Positions 1 through 7,592 of a DNA stretch of 37,322 nt are shown piece after piece. A program made the translations under genes and the position numbers. The notes below the pieces were generated by a model. The model was not told the origin of the DNA and did no database searches. It saw only the letters and a program-made list of their open reading frames with translations. The stretch comes from CAYQAJ01 sp964415245. Lineage in GTDB: Bacteria > Planctomycetota > Planctomycetia > Pirellulales > Pirellulaceae. Location of the stretch: contig CAYQAJ010000017.1 of assembly GCA_964415245.1 (NCBI GenBank), forward strand, positions 1-37,322, in the 5' to 3' direction. Within the stretch, counting starts at the first letter, position 1; the number at the start of each line of letters is the position of its first letter.

Positions 1-1
1 G

Positions 2-613
2 TACGACCGCGCCCAGCAGTGCTACCAGCGCGTCCTCGACACCTACCCCGATCACTCCCGCGCCCGGCTGTTCTTTAAGGATGCATCGGCATCGGGCGAC
101 ATGTTCTACGACGAGGAAGCCCAGAAGCGGCGCGACCGGCTGAGCCAGGTACTCAACGTTCCGGTGACCGACTTCGAGCTGTCGGTGCGAAGCCGCAACT
201 GTCTGCAGAAGATGGGCATCCGCACGCTGGGCGACCTGGCGCGCACCAGCGAGCAGGAATTGCTGGCCAGCAAGAACTTCGGCGAAACCTCGCTGGTCGA
301 AATCAGCGAAATGCTGCACTCCAAGGGGCTCGACCTGGGCCAGTTCGCGCACGAGAAGTTCGAGCCGGAGCCCTACATCGACACGTCGACCATGTCGCCC
401 GACGAGCAGGCGCTGCTGGAGCGCCCCATCGCCGATTTGAATCTTTCGGTTCGGGCTCGCAAGTGCATGGTTCGTTTGGGCATTTCCACGATCGGCGAGC
501 TGGTCCGCAAAACGGCCGACGACCTGCTGGAGTGCAAGAATTTCGGGGTGACCAGCCTGAACGAAGTGCGGGAGAAGCTGACGCAGTTCGCGATTAAGCT
601 GCGGGGGGATTGA
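2..613 (+). CDS. TPR protein with two RNA polymerase alpha C-terminal-like domains (3' part)
   Basis: The open frame runs in from the window edge, so this is only the C-terminal 203 residues. The first 25 or so residues (YDRAQQCYQRVLDTYPDHSR) read as a TPR helix pair. Two helix-hairpin-helix domains of the RNA polymerase alpha-CTD type follow. The first contains LSVRSRNCLQKMGI and SKNFGETSLVEI, the second LSVRARKCMVRLGI and CKNFGVTSLNEV. Both keep the Arg equivalent to E. coli alpha R265, which contacts the UP element; the first also keeps the neighbouring Asn, the second has Lys there. No alpha N-terminal assembly domain is visible in this part. An internal ATG at 101 is not the likely start because the coding signal continues upstream. 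Such proteins are known in planctomycetes; the function is unknown, with DNA or transcription-factor binding as an inference. It ends at TGA 611-613. Confidence 0.85.
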   Translation, partial: YDRAQQCYQRVLDTYPDHSRARLFFKDASASGDMFYDEEAQKRRDRLSQVLNVPVTDFELSVRSRNCLQKMGIRTLGDLARTSEQELLASKNFGETSLVEISEMLHSKGLDLGQFAHEKFEPEPYIDTSTMSPDEQALLERPIADLNLSVRARKCMVRLGISTIGELVRKTADDLLECKNFGVTSLNEVREKLTQFAIKLRGD

Positions 614-656
614 TCCGCGTCCCATGGTTGGGCAACGTGGAGAGGGATGGCGGCAA

Positions 657-760
657 GAGTTTTCAGTTTTCAGTTCGGACAGATCGTCCGCCAGCGGCGG
701 AACAACTGACAACGGACAACTGACCGAACTGCGTCGCCGCGTCTCCGTGTCTCCGCGTCA
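657..760. repeat. composite intergenic repeat cluster upstream of tgt
   Basis: Three short motif families that recur elsewhere in the window sit side by side here: TTTTCAG units at 660-675, CAACTGACAACGGACAACTG at about 703-722, and GTCTCCGTGTCTCCGCGTCA at 741-760. The same families appear at 3661, 4397-4513, 14016, 33154 and 36362. They fill almost the whole gap between the alphaCTD gene and tgt. No function can be read from the sequence. Confidence 0.7.
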
Positions 761-769
761 CGGGTCCTC

Positions 770-1894
770 ATGAACGGCTCCCCTTTCGCGTTTTCGGTGC
801 TGCACGTCGATGCGCATTCGCACGCGCGTCGTTCTGAGTTCCGCACGCCGCACGGCACCGTACCCATGCCGGCGTTCATGCCGGTCGGTACATGCGGCGC
901 GGTCAAGGGCATCACGCCCGACGTGCTCCGCGCCACCGGCGCCACCATGGTGCTGGCCAACAGCTATCATCTCGCGCTGCGGCCGGGCGACGACGTGGTC
1001 GCCGATCTGGGCGGCCTGCACCGCTTCATGGGGTGGGAGGGGCCCATCCTCACCGATAGCGGCGGCTTTCAGGTATTCAGCCTCGCCGACGCGGCCGACG
1101 TGACCGACGAGGGCGTAACGTTTCGCTCCCACGTCGATGGTAGCCTCCTGCACCTCACGCCTCGTCGCGCGGTCGAGATTCAGGAGAACCTGGGGAGCGA
1201 CGTGGCGATGGTGCTCGACCACGTGATCTCGCTTCCTGCCGCGGATACCGACGTGCGCGACGCCTGCGAGCGGTCGATTCGCTGGGCCGACGAGTGCCGT
1301 CGCGCCGCCCGACGCCCGGATCAGGCGCTGTTCGCCATTGTGCAAGGCGGGCTCGATCCCGAGCTGCGCCGCTCGTGCGCACGTCGGTTGGTCGAGATGG
1401 ATTTCCCCGGCTACGCGGTCGGCGGTCTGAGTGTCGGTGAATCGCCCGACGAGATGTACCAGGTGCTCGACGCCACGTGTCCCGAGCTACCCCCCGATCG
1501 CCCGCGTTACTTGATGGGCGTCGGCCGGCCGCAGGATTTGCTTCAGGCCGTTCGCCGCGGCATCGACCTGTTCGACTGCGTGATCCCGACGCGCAACGGC
1601 CGCAACGCCCTGGCGTACACCGATTCGGGCACGCTGCGGCTTCGCAATGCCGCCCATCAGCGCGACCCCCGCCCCCTCGACGAGAATTGTCCGTGCCCGG
1701 CTTGCCGCCATAGCCGCGGCTACCTGCGGCACCTGTTCATGACCGGCGAGATGCTCGGCCCCATGCTCCTCTCGGCCCACAACCTCACCTACTACCAGCG
1801 GCTGATGGCCGAGGTCCGCGAGGCGATCGAAGCCGACAGCTTCATGGAGCTGTACGACGAAAAGTTGAGCCGCATGGCCGGTGCGGAAACGTAG
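770..1894 (+). CDS. tgt: queuine/preQ1 tRNA-guanine transglycosylase
   Basis: This cytoplasmic enzyme exchanges guanine-34 of GUN-anticodon tRNAs for the queuine precursor preQ1. The 374-residue length is normal for bacterial Tgt. Visible hallmarks are DSGGFQVFSL near residue 96 (the general acid/base Asp), the GGLSVGE substrate loop, FDCVIPTRNGRNA with the nucleophilic Asp at about 269, and the zinc site CPCPACR (Cys307, 309, 312) with the distal His in SAHNLTYYQ at about 337. The site has one residue fewer between the Cys triad and this His than in E. coli, because the loop after the triad is shorter. No clear Shine-Dalgarno sequence precedes the ATG. No other queuosine gene lies nearby, so it appears to be a single transcription unit between two repeat-rich gaps. 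Confidence 0.97.
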   Translation: MNGSPFAFSVLHVDAHSHARRSEFRTPHGTVPMPAFMPVGTCGAVKGITPDVLRATGATMVLANSYHLALRPGDDVVADLGGLHRFMGWEGPILTDSGGFQVFSLADAADVTDEGVTFRSHVDGSLLHLTPRRAVEIQENLGSDVAMVLDHVISLPAADTDVRDACERSIRWADECRRAARRPDQALFAIVQGGLDPELRRSCARRLVEMDFPGYAVGGLSVGESPDEMYQVLDATCPELPPDRPRYLMGVGRPQDLLQAVRRGIDLFDCVIPTRNGRNALAYTDSGTLRLRNAAHQRDPRPLDENCPCPACRHSRGYLRHLFMTGEMLGPMLLSAHNLTYYQRLMAEVREAIEADSFMELYDEKLSRMAGAET

Positions 1895-2378
1895 CCAAAG
1901 CTGAGCGGCCCGGGCTGAAAACAGAAATCACAATTCGCAAATCCCAAATCACAAACAACGATCAAACTCCAAACGGAAGTAAGCTCCCAACGGGATCAAT
2001 GGTCGCGTCGTTCGTTTGAGTCTCCGCTAGCAGATTGAGAACGCGACCCGGGTTTGAAGCTTTGCGATTTTGCCGCATTGCGATTTGTTTGGGATTTGTT
2101 ATTTGGGATTTGGAGCTTGCCTGCTCACCGCTCCGAAGCGCGGCCGCGCCCCGTGCTATCGGTGACAGCACTCCATCGCTCTTGCCCCGCGATTGCGAGG
2201 TCCGTATACTCCGCCCCCTCGTCAATACTTGGCGGCGCGCCCCCATTCGCTTCCCGTCGTTTCGCGCCCCAGCCGTTTCGCGCTCACGCCGCTGCGTCGC
2301 AGTTGTGCCGTGTCCAGGCTAGCGCCCCGGGCATCGGTGCTTGCCGCGCCGTAGCTCGCAAAATAGCGGAGACCCGAC
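1895..2378. other. 484-bp non-coding gap with inverted TTTGGGATTTG repeats
   Basis: I see no convincing gene here. The left part holds CAAATCCCAAATCACAAAC at 1938-1956. The right part holds TTGTTTGGGATTTG repeated into ATTTGGGATTTGG at 2085-2113, which is nearly the reverse complement of the left copy. The two arms bracket about 130 bp, like a small inverted-repeat element. The rest, 2117-2378, is ordinary GC-rich sequence leading to the next gene. It may contain that gene's promoter, but no clear -35/-10 pair was found. Confidence 0.6.
2085..2116 (+). repeat. TTTGGGATTTG dispersed repeat, copy 1
   Basis: This 32-bp unit matches 25849-25880 at 29 of 32 positions, counted by eye. An inverted partner lies at 1938-1958. 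Confidence 0.75.
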
Positions 2379-3650
2379 ATGTTCATGCGACTCGTCTCGG
2401 CGCCGCTGGCGCTGTTGTTTGCGGCCACCGTGCTCACTGCCAGCGTCTTGGCCCAGGTTCCCCGCGACTGGCCGACCGGCAATGCAGAAGACGCGCGGTG
2501 GCGAGCCGCTTTCAAGTCCTCCACGGGCGGATCCGGCGGTGTGGAAACCGCGTCCGCTCCCACGGGTCCCGGCGCTCCGCTCGGTCCGATGGTTGCCGCG
2601 CAGCCGCAGGTGCTTTCGCCCCAGCAGATTCAGCCCGTGACGCACGTCACCCAAGGGCTCGACGTATTGCCCAATCAGCACGGCCAGGTGTGGCGTGAGT
2701 ATGACATCCGCCCTTACACGTCGCGAGTCGTGTCGGTCGAGCGGCCCGAAAAGGCCATCGTCGACTGGATTCTGCGCGAAACCGGCACCGACATGTGGTT
2801 CAGCGAGCCCCTCGGCCTGTTGAGCGCGGACAAGAACACGTTGCGCGTCTACCACACGCCCGAAGTGCAGCGCGTGGTTGCCGACGTGGTCGACCGATTC
2901 GTCGGCAGCGGCGGCGAAACGCACGCCTTCGGGCTGCATCTCGTAACCGTGGCCAGCCCCAACTGGCGTTCCATCGCGCTGTCGCTGTTGAAGCCCGTGG
3001 AAGTGCAGACGCCGGGCATCGAAGCGTGGTTGGTGTCGAAAGAGAACGCGGCGGTGCTGATGAGCGAGCTGAGCAAGCGGACCGACTTTCGCCAGTACAA
3101 CTCTCCGCAGCTTGTGATCCCCAACGGCCAGTTGCAGAACATTACCCGCACGCGGCCCCGCCCCTACTACCGCGGCGTGCAGCCCAGCGCAACATCGCTG
3201 TTGGCCAATGGGATTCAGATCGGTCAGGTCGAGGAAGGCTTTTCGATGGAGCTGAGCCCGCTGCTTTCGGTCGACGGCCGCACGATCGACGCGGTGATCA
3301 AGTGCGAGGTCGTACAGGTCGAAAAGCTGGTGCCCATCACGGTCGACGTGCCGACCGGCTTGGGGCAGACGCAACGCGTGGAAGTGCAGGTACCGCAACG
3401 CGCCGCCTGGCGGCTGCACGAGCGCTTCCGCTGGCCCACCGACGAGGTGCTGCTGATTAGCTGCGGCATCGGCGCCACGCCAGGTGCCGAACCCTCGACG
3501 ACACTGGGAGTTCCCAACCCGCTAGCCGTGACCTCACCGCGGGCCGAAGCCCTCATCATCGTCGAAAGCAAGGGCAAAGCCGCCCAAGCCCTCATCGAAA
3601 ACGACCGCGCCACCGTCGGAATGGCGCCCGGCTACCGGGGCAGGTATTAG
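2379..3650 (+). CDS. exported secretin-domain-like protein of unknown function
   Basis: The 423-residue protein starts with a clear signal peptide (MFMRLVSAPLALLFAATVLT, cleavage likely after SVLAQ). A GGAG lies about 8 bases before the ATG. After a Gly/Pro/Ala-rich linker, residues about 100-200 resemble a small alpha/beta secretin N-type module. Residues 270-385 contain GFSMELSPLLSVDGRTIDAV and later strands that resemble the amphipathic beta pattern of secretin domains. No membrane segment other than the signal is seen, and no type II, III or IV secretion gene is adjacent. That makes a true outer-membrane secretin doubtful, and a periplasmic or pore-related orphan is possible. The function is unknown; the secretin resemblance is an inference from pattern only. 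Confidence 0.6.
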   Translation: MFMRLVSAPLALLFAATVLTASVLAQVPRDWPTGNAEDARWRAAFKSSTGGSGGVETASAPTGPGAPLGPMVAAQPQVLSPQQIQPVTHVTQGLDVLPNQHGQVWREYDIRPYTSRVVSVERPEKAIVDWILRETGTDMWFSEPLGLLSADKNTLRVYHTPEVQRVVADVVDRFVGSGGETHAFGLHLVTVASPNWRSIALSLLKPVEVQTPGIEAWLVSKENAAVLMSELSKRTDFRQYNSPQLVIPNGQLQNITRTRPRPYYRGVQPSATSLLANGIQIGQVEEGFSMELSPLLSVDGRTIDAVIKCEVVQVEKLVPITVDVPTGLGQTQRVEVQVPQRAAWRLHERFRWPTDEVLLISCGIGATPGAEPSTTLGVPNPLAVTSPRAEALIIVESKGKAAQALIENDRATVGMAPGYRGRY

Positions 3651-3660
3651 CACAACGCCG

Positions 3661-3692
3661 AGTTTTCAGTGTTCAGTTTTCAGTGTTCAGTT
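3661..3692 (+). repeat. TTTTCAGTGTTCAG tandem repeat
   Basis: Alternating TTTTCAG and TGTTCAG units lie directly after the stop of the secretin-like gene. This is the same family as 14016-14045, 33154-33229 and 36383-36407. Confidence 0.8.
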
Positions 3693-3783
3693 GACTGACA
3701 TCTGAATGCCAGTGACTTTCCGCACTCACCAAGAGTCTTACGCGCCACGCGAGATCCGCCCGCTCTGGTCTCGCGCTTTCGCC

Positions 3784-3806
3784 CCTCCTCGCTTTCGCGA
3801 TGGAGG
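3784..3806 (-). terminator. possible stem-loop downstream of the GrpB-family gene
   Basis: On the minus strand CCTCC-A-TCGC and GCGA-GGAGG pair around a GAAA tetraloop with one bulged base, just after the GrpB-family stop. There is no U-tract, so intrinsic termination is uncertain; it could be a structured repeat. Confidence 0.35.
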
Positions 3807-3815
3807 AATTACGAA

Positions 3816-4340
3816 TCAGCTTAGCACGGCCGCGCGCCAGGCGAGTGCCTTGGCCTGGTGTTCTTTGATGAACGCGTCCTTGCCGTCCATGTAGGCCTGG
3901 ATGTCGCTGGGGTGCTGGAGAGCCAGGCGCTGTTTCAGCACGGCGTAGGCTTGCGCCGCTTTCGGGTGCGCGATCATGTAGTCGCGGAAGGCGAAGTGGC
4001 GGGCGATCTCGGGGCTGTCGGATCGAAATGCGTGGATCTGGTGCGTGCGGTCGCCCGCGGAATCGTCCTTGCGAAAGTATCGCCGGCCCGGGATGCCGAA
4101 TTCGCCCAGCGCTTCGTAGCCCAGTTGCTCCATAGCAGATTGGCTTTCGTCGAGCCGGGCGATGTCGCCCACTTCGAGCAGGATGTCGATAATCGGTTTG
4201 GCGGGGATTCCGGGAATCGCCGTGCTGCCGATGTGATGCAGTGCGGCGACCACGTCGCCCAACGCCCGAGCGATGGCTTCCGCCTCGGCCTCGAAGGCTC
4301 TCTGCCACGCCGGATCATGGGGAACGACTCGGATTCGCAT
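3816..4340 (-). CDS. GrpB family (UPF0157) nucleotidyltransferase-like protein
   Basis: The protein is 174 residues from the chosen ATG at 4340 and begins MRIRVVPHDPAWQRAFEAEA, the usual start of the family. An upstream in-frame ATG at 4379 would add 13 residues with no family similarity. The typical GrpB core is visible: HHIGSTAIPGIPAKPIIDIL (the GS...KPIID nucleotidyltransferase-fold motif), YRYF-like GRRYFRKDD, HQIHAF, and the C-terminal FRDYMIAHPKAAQAYAVLK. The biochemical role of stand-alone GrpB proteins is not settled; CoA ligase fusions and nucleotidyl transfer have been suggested. It is flanked on both sides by repeat clusters and stands alone on the minus strand, convergent with the secretin-like gene. 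Confidence 0.88.
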   Translation of the reverse strand: MRIRVVPHDPAWQRAFEAEAEAIARALGDVVAALHHIGSTAIPGIPAKPIIDILLEVGDIARLDESQSAMEQLGYEALGEFGIPGRRYFRKDDSAGDRTHQIHAFRSDSPEIARHFAFRDYMIAHPKAAQAYAVLKQRLALQHPSDIQAYMDGKDAFIKEHQAKALAWRAAVLS

Positions 4341-4396
4341 GCGAAACTCAGATTGATTCGTTTGTCGGTGGGCCGGCATTCGCCCGTCGGTCGTTT

Positions 4397-4513
4397 GTTG
4401 TCAGTTGTCCGTCGTCAGTTGTCCATTGTCAATTCGCTGGAAAGTGGGCCGGCAGGCGCCACATGAATGTGGCGGCTATCCCTGCGTCTCCGCGTCAGCA
4501 CGTCTCCGCGTCA
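4397..4513. repeat. intergenic repeat cluster with perfect hairpin
   Basis: Three elements lie in a row within the 358-bp gap 4341-4698. TTGTCAGTTGTCCGT-type units lie at 4397-4433. A perfect hairpin GCCACAT-GA-ATGTGGC lies at 4458-4473. Two copies of GTCTCCGCGTCA lie at 4486-4513. The first and third families also occur at 657-760. The remainder of the gap (4514-4698) has a 7-bp inverted repeat GGCGGTT/AACCGCC at 4574-4607 and otherwise nothing recognisable. Confidence 0.65.
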
Positions 4514-4698
4514 ATGCCCGGAGCGGGCCGCCTCGACTTGATTGCCCGTCAAATCTAAAATGGCCACTGGTCTGGCGGTTACGGCCCTAGGATCGCCTCC
4601 AACCGCCATAGCGGCCCTGATACCCAGGAAACTTCGTTCGCCCGCATTTGTCGCGTTGCCGCTTTCCGGCCCGCGGCCGCATCACGCATAACCGTCCC

Positions 4699-6015
4699 AT
4701 GCCCGAACAGCCCTCCAGGCGCGTAGTAATCACCGGCAGCGGACTCGTCAGCCCGCTCGGCAACTCGCCCGAGAAGCTCTGGAACGAGCTGGCGGCGGGC
4801 CGTAGCGGCGTGGGGTACATCACGCGGTTTCCGGCCGAGAACCTTCCCACGCGTTTCGGGGCGGAGGCCCGCGACTTCACCGGCAAGATCGACGATTTCG
4901 GTCCCCTGGACAAGGCGATTCAGCGGCAGATCAAGAAGGGCCTCAAGGTGATGTGCCGCGAGATCGAAATGGCCGTCGCGTCGGCGCAGTTGGCGCTGGC
5001 CGATGCGGGGCTCGCGCCGGGCAGCTACGACCCCGACCGAACGGGAGCGGTGTTCGGCTGCGACTACATTCTGACGATGCCCGACGAGTTCGCCGACGGG
5101 ATCAAGAGCTGCATGAACGGCAGCGGCCGATTCCACTTTGAGCGCTGGGGCCAACAGGGTCTGCCGAAGGTGACGCCGCTGTGGCTGCTGAAATACCTGC
5201 CCAATATGCCGGCCAGTCACGTGGCCATTTACAACGATCTGCGGGGACCCAACAACTCGCTCACGCATCGCGAGGCAGCGGCCAATCTGGCGGTGGGCGA
5301 GGCGTACACGACCATCCGACGCGGCTGGGCCGACACCATGCTCGCGGCGGCGACCGGATCGCGCATCCATCCGCTGCGCACGGTGCACGTGAGCCTGTAC
5401 GAGGAGTGCGCACGCGACGGCGAGCCGACCCGCGCATGCCGACCGTTCGACTTAGGCCGCACAGGCATGGTGCTGGGCGAAGGGGCAGCCACGATCGTGT
5501 TGGAAGAGCTGGAAACGGCCCGCCGACGGGGGGCGCGAATCCTGGGCGAAGTAATCGGGCACGGATCGTCGACGGTGGTCGATCGCAGCGACGCACCGAA
5601 CACCGAGCTGGCGCTGGCCAACGCCATGACGGCGGCACTGCGAAGCGCCGGCGTGACGCCCAGCCAGATCGACCACGTCCACGCTCATGGCCTGTCGACC
5701 CGCAAGGGCGACGCCGACGAGGCGCGGGCGATCCAACGCGTGTTCGCCGACCACCCCGACGTGCCGGTCGTGGCCGCCAAGAGCTATTTCGGCAATCTCG
5801 GCGCCGGCGCGGGAATGGTCGAGTTGATCGCCAGCCTGCTCGCGCTTCAGCACGGGCGGCTGTTCCGCGTGCTCAACTACGAAACGCCCGACCCGGAGTG
5901 CCCGGTGAACGCCGTGCGAACGGACGACATCGAATCGGGCGATACATTCCTGAACGTCAACATCACGCCGCAGGGGCAGGCCAGCGCGGTTGTGGTGCGG
6001 CGGTATCGCGAGTAA
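4699..6015 (+). CDS. ketosynthase-fold (KAS II/FabF-like) protein lacking the catalytic cysteine
   Basis: At 438 residues from the ATG at 4699 (MPEQPSRRVVITGSGLVSPL), this is full length for a FabF-type thiolase-fold enzyme. An upstream ATG at 4648 adds 17 residues without similarity. The N-terminal VVITG.GLVSPLGN, FDLGRTGMVLGEGA and HAHGLSTRKGDADEA are all present. Aligning GPNNSLTHREAAANLAVGEA with the FabF motif GP....TACTSG....GHA puts Glu192 where the nucleophilic Cys should be. The first catalytic His is kept (His330 in AHG), as is Lys361, but KS..GH reads KSYFGNL, with Asn366 in place of the second His. Canonical condensation is therefore unlikely. A decarboxylase (as in KSQ domains), a chain-length-factor-like partner or a binding protein are alternatives. 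A Rieske gene follows 67 bp downstream on the same strand. Confidence 0.85.
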   Translation: MPEQPSRRVVITGSGLVSPLGNSPEKLWNELAAGRSGVGYITRFPAENLPTRFGAEARDFTGKIDDFGPLDKAIQRQIKKGLKVMCREIEMAVASAQLALADAGLAPGSYDPDRTGAVFGCDYILTMPDEFADGIKSCMNGSGRFHFERWGQQGLPKVTPLWLLKYLPNMPASHVAIYNDLRGPNNSLTHREAAANLAVGEAYTTIRRGWADTMLAAATGSRIHPLRTVHVSLYEECARDGEPTRACRPFDLGRTGMVLGEGAATIVLEELETARRRGARILGEVIGHGSSTVVDRSDAPNTELALANAMTAALRSAGVTPSQIDHVHAHGLSTRKGDADEARAIQRVFADHPDVPVVAAKSYFGNLGAGAGMVELIASLLALQHGRLFRVLNYETPDPECPVNAVRTDDIESGDTFLNVNITPQGQASAVVVRRYRE

Positions 6016-6082
6016 CGATTGCCAAGTGTCGGCGTGAGATGCACTTTTTCCACAAGTCTGTTCCGATAGGACACGCATACTC

Positions 6083-6418
6083 GTGACCGAACCGCAATTC
6101 ACCACGGTCGCCAAAGTCGGCGACATCCCGGAGGGCAGCGGGGCCGCGTTCGCCGTCGACGGGCGGATGGTTGCCGTGTTCCACGATGCCGGCCGCTACG
6201 TTGCCATCGACGACTTCTGCCCGCACATGGGCGCATCGCTGGCCGGCGGACACCTGCAAGACGGCGTGGTTACCTGCTCGTGGCACGCCTGGCGGTTCAA
6301 GATTTGCGACGGCACCTGGTGCGACAACCCGCGGATCAGCATCGACTCGTTTGAGGTGCGCGTCGAGGGGGATGAGATTCAGGTGCTGGCTGTCCCGAAG
6401 GCGAAACCGCAAGCGTGA
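6083..6418 (+). CDS. small Rieske [2Fe-2S] ferredoxin
   Basis: This 111-residue single-domain soluble Rieske protein starts at GTG 6083 (read as Met: MTEPQFTTVAKVGDIPEGSG). The cluster ligands are Cys46-Pro-His48 in DFCPHMGASLAGG and Cys65-Ser-Trp-His68 in VTCSWHAWRFKICDG. It has the size and layout of NirD-type or dioxygenase-associated ferredoxins. No reductase or oxygenase subunit is nearby. Its position 67 bp after the unusual ketosynthase-like gene, on the same strand, suggests co-transcription and perhaps electron supply to a lipid- or polyketide-modifying step (inference). It converges with the minus-strand gene ending at 6431, leaving 12 bp between them. Confidence 0.93.
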   Translation: MTEPQFTTVAKVGDIPEGSGAAFAVDGRMVAVFHDAGRYVAIDDFCPHMGASLAGGHLQDGVVTCSWHAWRFKICDGTWCDNPRISIDSFEVRVEGDEIQVLAVPKAKPQA

Positions 6419-6430
6419 GTGCGGCACGTT

Positions 6431-7393
6431 TCATTCGATCGGCGTGATGGTCACGGAGACCCGCGCCGTCGAGCGTACTCTCGTCTTGGGCGACGTGCTG
6501 CCCGACTCGGTGGTCATCTTCTGCGTCGTCTCGGCCGAAACCAGGCGGCCGGCTTGCGCGTCGAAGTAAAGCGTGCCGGTCTGCTCGTGGTCTTTCAGCA
6601 CGAGCGGAACTTCTTCCTCGTTCGTCGACGGCTTTACTTCGAGCTCGCTTTTGGCGGCGATCTTTTCCAGCGTGGCCCCCTCACGGTCCTCTTCACCTTC
6701 GTACGAGTAGCGGGTACGCACGATCATCGTGCCGGCCAGCGCTTTGGCTTCGTGCGTGCCATTCCAGCTCGTACCGATGTCGACAGGCAGCGCGGGCAGG
6801 TGCGGCAGCGACTGCCGGAACACGCCTTCGAGCACCTCCCGGCCCTCAGCGCCTGCCGGCGCCATGCCGGCATCTTGCAGCGCCTGGGCCAGTTTGTCGG
6901 GCAGGGCAACGTCGACGATCTCGCCGCGGTCGTCCATCTTGACGACGAACTTTGCGCCCAACAGGGGCGCCACGGCCTTGGCGATGTTCGCTGCATCGCC
7001 CTCGGGCTCTGCTTGCGAGGCGGAGTCGTACTCGATCGGCTCACCGTCCTTGGTTTGCATTTTCGTTGAGAGTCGCGTGAAGGACTGCGTGATGGTCGCC
7101 GTGTGATCGGCCTCGACCGATTCGACCGACCAGAGCATCTCCAGGCCCATGTCGATTTGCACATCGAGCGGCTGATTGTTGACGCTCGTTTCCATCCGCG
7201 ACTCCTGCGTGCACACGACCCGCAGCTTCTGGCCGGGCTCGAACTTCCAGCGAAGCAGCTTCTCGGCGGCGGTGGCGTCACGTGCGGTTGCAAGGAGGGC
7301 GAACGCGGCGACAACGCATATCGCGAGTCGTCGCACGATGCTGACCCACTTGCATCTCGAATCCATGCATTCCAACAGCCTCAACGCGGACAT
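6431..7393 (-). CDS. exported protein of unknown function, DUF6263-like
   Basis: The 320-residue protein has a long-n-region signal peptide (hydrophobic stretch LAICVVAAFALLATARDATA, about residues 24-43). The ATG at 7393 is preceded by GGAGG at 8-base spacing, which supports this start over the internal ATG at 7366. The mature part begins LLRWKFEPGQKLRVVCTQES. It alternates beta strands with charged loops, including WSVESVEADHTATITQSFTR and a repeated strand pattern around TLYFDAQAGRLVSAETTQKM. This organisation resembles exported planctomycete proteins labelled DUF6263, but the match is from memory. No catalytic motif is seen; the function is unknown. It is monocistronic, and its upstream region reaches the assembly gap. 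Confidence 0.72.
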   Translation of the reverse strand: MSALRLLECMDSRCKWVSIVRRLAICVVAAFALLATARDATAAEKLLRWKFEPGQKLRVVCTQESRMETSVNNQPLDVQIDMGLEMLWSVESVEADHTATITQSFTRLSTKMQTKDGEPIEYDSASQAEPEGDAANIAKAVAPLLGAKFVVKMDDRGEIVDVALPDKLAQALQDAGMAPAGAEGREVLEGVFRQSLPHLPALPVDIGTSWNGTHEAKALAGTMIVRTRYSYEGEEDREGATLEKIAAKSELEVKPSTNEEEVPLVLKDHEQTGTLYFDAQAGRLVSAETTQKMTTESGSTSPKTRVRSTARVSVTITPIE

Positions 7394-7560
7394 TTATCCA
7401 TCCTCCGTTCCGAGTTGCCAGAGAACCGCAGCGCAAACCCTGTACACGCCGGCATAGCCGCATCGAACGTCCGCCGCCACCACCGCTTTCCGCCCTTGGT
7501 CGCGAACTCTCGATTCTCGAGCTTCCGCCGCTTCGCCCTCGCTGACACTTCGGGTTACGA

Positions 7561-7592
7561 TTTCCCGCTTTCTGCTCTCCGCTTTCCGCTTT
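7561..7592. repeat. CTTTCTGCTCTCCGCTTTCCG low-complexity repeat at contig edge
   Basis: Degenerate CTTTC(T/C)G(C) units run straight into the N block. It resembles the CTCTGCACTCTGCA repeat at 36419-36466 and probably caused the assembly to break here. Confidence 0.6.

Noticed and set aside
2035..2698. Plus-strand open frames in the gap after tgt
   Set aside because: They translate the TTTGGGATTTG repeat and run into the signal peptide region of the next gene in the wrong frame.
2319..3419. 366-residue minus-strand open frame opposite the secretin-like gene
   Set aside because: Arg/His/Gly-rich composition typical of the antisense frame of a high-GC gene; the plus strand has a signal peptide and Shine-Dalgarno sequence.
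4699..6015. Annotation as ordinary fabF
   Set aside because: The nucleophile Cys and the second catalytic His are absent in the alignment.
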